DNA of 64,000 nucleotides from Sphingobacterium olei (GTDB lineage: Bacteria; Bacteroidota; Bacteroidia; Sphingobacteriales; Sphingobacteriaceae), in assembly GCF_005048855.1 (NCBI RefSeq), contig NZ_SUME01000003.1, positions 434,001 through 498,000 of the forward strand, written 5' to 3'. Under the pieces are notes generated by a model. The model worked only from the letters and a program-made list of their open reading frames with translations, searched no databases and was not told the origin of the DNA. The position numbers and the translations under genes are program-made. Of this stretch, positions 61,003-64,000 are shown one piece after another (within the stretch, counting starts at the first letter, position 1; every line of letters begins with the position of its first letter).

Positions 61003-63450
61003 ATGAAAGTCTTAAAATTTGGAGGAACATCAGTCGGTTCGGTAGAAAGCATAAAGGCGGTTTTGGATATCGTCAAGAGTTCATATGATGCCGGTGAAAA
61101 GCCTTTAGTCGTTTTGTCCGCTATGTCTGGCGTTACCAATCTGCTAACAGCTATGGCCGAGCATGCTGCAGAAAAAAAGGAGTTTGAATCAGATTTAAAA
61201 TTATTGGAAGAGCGTCACTTTGATGTGGTAAGGAAACTAATTGCTGTAAAATTTCAGAATCCTGTTTTTACAAAGCTGAAACTACTGATCAATGAACTAG
61301 ATGAGATTCTACAAGGTGTTGCGGCGCTCAGAGAACTAAGTCATCAAAGTAGGGATCTGATCGTTTCTTTTGGAGAGCGTTTTTCGAATTATATGGTTTC
61401 CAAAATAATGGAGCAATATATCGCCGAATCAACCTTTATAGATGCTTCCCATTACATTAAGACGGATTCAAATTTCGGACACGCCCATGTTAATGAAGCT
61501 TTGACGAATCAACTGGTTCAAGCGCTGGCGCATACACATGTTGATAAACTGTTATTTGTAACCGGTTTTATAGGTTCTAATGAAAACGGCAGGGTAACTA
61601 CTTTGGGACGAGGTGGATCTGATTATACAGCAGCTATATTCGGTTCGATTTTGAATGCAAGTGCAATAGAAATATGGACAGATGTGAATGGGATGTTGAC
61701 AGCTGATCCAAGAATTGTCAAAAAAGCATTCTCTCTTCCTATTTTGTCATATACTGAGGCGATGGAACTTTCTTATTTTGGCGCTAAAGTCATTTATCCA
61801 CCCACAATGATACCGGCATTTTTGAAAAAAATTCCAATTGTAATCCGTAATACCTTTGAGCCTGAATTCGCGGGCACAATAATACAATTTGATTCAGGAA
61901 AATCCGATTATCCTATAAAAGGTATTTCCTCCATTTCGGATATTTCGGTGATTAATTTGTCTGGAAGTGGCATGATCGGGAAGTCAGGCTTTAGTGGGAG
62001 ATTATTTACTTTATTGGCCCGAGAGCAGATTAATGTTGTCCTAATTACCCAATCATCATCTGAACACAGTATCACGTTTGCTGTACATCCTGATGATGCG
62101 CAGAAGGCCGTAGCATTAATAAAGAATGAATTCGAATTGGAATTAGAAGCGAATAAGTTGGATCTACCTGAAATTGAAGAAAACCTTTCTGTTCTTGCTG
62201 TCGTGGGAGAAAACATGAAACGTACACCTGGCATGTCGGGGAGATTGTTTTATGCTTTGGGGCGTAATGGAATCAATGTTCGTGCGATAGCGCAGGGTTC
62301 TTCTGAATTTAATATCTCGGTTATTATCAAGAAGGACAATCTGGCCAAAGCGTTGAACGCTGTACATGATGCTTTCTTCGCAGAACTGAATAAAACGTTA
62401 TATGTATTTAATCTTGGAACAGGTAATATCGGCGCTACATTATTCAAACAGTTGCATGAGCAGCACGATTTCCTTTTACAGAATAATGATATTGAAATTA
62501 AAGTAGCAGGCGTATCTAATTCCCGGAAAATGTTATTTGATGCTGGGGGAATTGATTTAGCGACTTGGAAGGATATATTGGAATCAGATGGTGAGATCGC
62601 AGATCTGTCTACATTTATTGAACGTATGAAGGAAATGGACTTACCAAACTGTGTTTTCATCGACAATACAGCAAGCAAATTACCGTCGACATATTATGAG
62701 GAGATTTTCAAAGCCAATATATCCATTGTAACTTGTAATAAGATTGCTAATTCCGGCGACTATGCGCAATATAAATTGCTGCATGATACAGCCCGAAGAC
62801 ACGGAGTAGATTTTTTTTATGAAACTAATGTTGGAGCAGGATTGCCAATTGTACGTGTATTAAAAGACTTGATGTTAAGTGGCGATAGACTGTTAAAAAT
62901 TGAGGCCATTCTGTCTGGCACGATATCGTATATTTTTAATAATTTCACCGGTGATGCTTCGTTTTATGAGGTAGTCAAAAAGGCACAGGAACTGGGCTAT
63001 ACCGAACCTGACCCGAGAGACGATTTGGGTGGAGTTGATTTTATGCGCAAGATGTTGATTCTCGCAAGGGATGCTGGACATGTCATTGAGCCAAGTGATG
63101 TTGATCTAGGGAATATTTTGCCGGAGGCTTGTCTTAAAGCTACTTCGGTAGATGATTTCTACGCTGAACTCTTAAAGGCAGAGCAGTATTTTAATGATTT
63201 GAAAAATCAGGCACTTCAAGAAAATAAGGTTATTCGCTATATTGGAAAACTCGAAAACGGGAAGGTGAGCATTTCGATGCAGATGGTAGATGATAAGCAT
63301 CCATTCTATGCTTTGTCGGGATCTGATAATATCATCTCATTTACGACCGAACGTTATAAAGAAAGACCATTGGTAGTAAAAGGTCCAGGTGCAGGTGCAG
63401 AAGTTACAGCAGGTGGAGTGTTTGCTGACTTAGTAAATGTGGGTGCTTAA
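61003..63450 (+). CDS. thrA: Bifunctional aspartate kinase / homoserine dehydrogenase ThrA
   Basis: The protein makes both the first and third steps from aspartate to homoserine. The 815-residue protein has an aspartokinase half (about 1-300; KFGGTSVGS from residue 5, GRGGSDYTA), a pair of ACT domains (about 315-460), and a homoserine dehydrogenase half (about 465-815; NLGTGNIGATL near 470-480, then YETNVGAGLPIV and GTISYIFN). Its control by the leader upstream implies feedback from charged tRNA-Thr and tRNA-Ile. thrB follows after 113 bases. Confidence 0.97.
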   Translation: MKVLKFGGTSVGSVESIKAVLDIVKSSYDAGEKPLVVLSAMSGVTNLLTAMAEHAAEKKEFESDLKLLEERHFDVVRKLIAVKFQNPVFTKLKLLINELDEILQGVAALRELSHQSRDLIVSFGERFSNYMVSKIMEQYIAESTFIDASHYIKTDSNFGHAHVNEALTNQLVQALAHTHVDKLLFVTGFIGSNENGRVTTLGRGGSDYTAAIFGSILNASAIEIWTDVNGMLTADPRIVKKAFSLPILSYTEAMELSYFGAKVIYPPTMIPAFLKKIPIVIRNTFEPEFAGTIIQFDSGKSDYPIKGISSISDISVINLSGSGMIGKSGFSGRLFTLLAREQINVVLITQSSSEHSITFAVHPDDAQKAVALIKNEFELELEANKLDLPEIEENLSVLAVVGENMKRTPGMSGRLFYALGRNGINVRAIAQGSSEFNISVIIKKDNLAKALNAVHDAFFAELNKTLYVFNLGTGNIGATLFKQLHEQHDFLLQNNDIEIKVAGVSNSRKMLFDAGGIDLATWKDILESDGEIADLSTFIERMKEMDLPNCVFIDNTASKLPSTYYEEIFKANISIVTCNKIANSGDYAQYKLLHDTARRHGVDFFYETNVGAGLPIVRVLKDLMLSGDRLLKIEAILSGTISYIFNNFTGDASFYEVVKKAQELGYTEPDPRDDLGGVDFMRKMLILARDAGHVIEPSDVDLGNILPEACLKATSVDDFYAELLKAEQYFNDLKNQALQENKVIRYIGKLENGKVSISMQMVDDKHPFYALSGSDNIISFTTERYKERPLVVKGPGAGAEVTAGGVFADLVNVGA

Positions 63451-63563
63451 ATTAGTATAGAGTAGTTAGTATTAAGAAGTATTGAGATATGTGGGCAAAA
63501 AAAAATATTTTGCCTGAGAAAAATAAGTAATTATGGAATATATGAGTCTATATAATTGTAAAA

Positions 63564-64000
63564 ATGATGGACGAAAATAAAGTAGCAAAAAAAATAGATT
63601 TTGCTAAAATCCTTGACAACGTTCGAGTTTTTGCTCCCGCGACTGTAGCGAACATGATATGCGGGTTTGATATACTGGGATTTGCAGTAGATAAACCTGG
63701 AGACGAGGTTAAAATGTATCGTGTAGACGAGCCAGGGGTGCGCATTCGCTCTATAGAAGGAGATGATGGACGATTGCCGCTTGATGCAGACAAGAATACA
63801 GTAAGTGCCTGTGTTAAGCTATTACTGGTGGATTTGGGTATTGATAAAGAAATCGGTGTCGAGATCGATTTGATAAAACATATGCCAATAGGGAGCGGAT
63901 TAGGATCTAGTTCGGCGAGTACGGTGGCCGGATTATTCGCTATTAATGCGCTATTGGGCAATCCACTAACTAAAGAGGAGTTGATGCCGTATTGTGTGGA
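63564..64000 (+). CDS. thrB: Homoserine kinase ThrB (3' end outside the window)
   Basis: ThrB phosphorylates homoserine on the way to threonine. The frame is open from ATG 63564 to the right edge (145 complete codons). It shows the GHMP-kinase start VFAPATVANMICGFDILGFAV, given here in part as APATVANMICGFDILGFA, and the ATP-binding P-loop PIGSGLGSSSAS. A second in-frame ATG follows at once. Located 113 bases after thrA, it is probably in the same leader-controlled operon. Confidence 0.93.
   Translation, partial: MMDENKVAKKIDFAKILDNVRVFAPATVANMICGFDILGFAVDKPGDEVKMYRVDEPGVRIRSIEGDDGRLPLDADKNTVSACVKLLLVDLGIDKEIGVEIDLIKHMPIGSGLGSSSASTVAGLFAINALLGNPLTKEELMPYCV

Noticed and set aside
63548..63961. 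Minus-strand open frame opposite thrB
   Set aside because: The plus strand encodes a clear GHMP kinase here, and the opposite frame shows no family features.

Overview
The window reads as a chromosomal segment of a Bacteroidota bacterium, most likely a member of the Sphingobacteriaceae. The signs are the TamL/TamB pair, DUF4292, DUF1080 and START-like proteins, TonB-type and small beta-barrel outer membrane proteins, and promoters of the Bacteroidota type (TTTG, about 20 bases, TAnnTTTG). I see no insertion sequence, prophage, CRISPR array or rRNA gene. There is one tRNA gene.

Region 1 (1-9156) is the unusual part. It is a very compact plus-strand operon: class I HMG-CoA reductase (already open at the left edge), UbiA-type prenyltransferase, a three-domain PEP-synthase/rifampicin-phosphotransferase-like enzyme, a BtaA-like (DUF3419) aminocarboxypropyl transferase, a dolichol/phytol-kinase-like membrane protein, a GNAT-like acyltransferase and an acyl-adenylating ligase. 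Six junctions are 42 bases or less, and three of them overlap. I recognise every family but not the combination. The parts (acid activation, thioester reduction, alcohol phosphorylation, prenyl transfer, aminocarboxypropyl transfer, N-acylation) suggest an undescribed polar lipid or prenyl-lipid pathway. This is inference. A KAS III-like gene lies tail-to-tail just after it.

Region 2 (9176-24000) holds clpS, a TonB-type receptor, a DUF1080 lipoprotein, a YjjG-like phosphatase, a two-component system joined to a small TPR protein and hemE, then hemJ, a small beta-barrel protein, a semialdehyde dehydrogenase, ribBA, an LptF/LptG permease and a START-like protein.

Region 3 (24100-43600) holds tRNA-Met, a beta-barrel protein, the str operon (rpsL-rpsG-fusA-rpsJ, closed by a terminator after rpsJ), rnr, a 507-base AT-rich spacer, a Fur-family regulator, a fructose-6-phosphate aldolase/transaldolase, an MFS exporter, a retropepsin-like protease, mdh and tamB-tamL.

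Region 4 (43700-53300) holds a second two-component system followed by two secreted PepSY-like proteins. A nearly identical 23-base direct-repeat element precedes both the regulator gene and the PepSY pair and is a likely binding site of the regulator. Then come an ada-like/alkB repair pair, an SDR, an AI-2E-family permease and the rplM-rpsI-rpsB-tsf operon.

Region 5 (53500-64000) holds an envelope cluster (TPR protein, DUF4292 protein, EnvC-like protein, tatA, MltD-like transglycosylase), a PyrR-like phosphoribosyltransferase, an NlpC/P60 hydrolase and the threonine operon thrA-thrB (thrB cut by the right edge). thrA is preceded by a Thr/Ile-rich leader peptide, a terminator and a competing antiterminator helix, which is a textbook-style attenuator.
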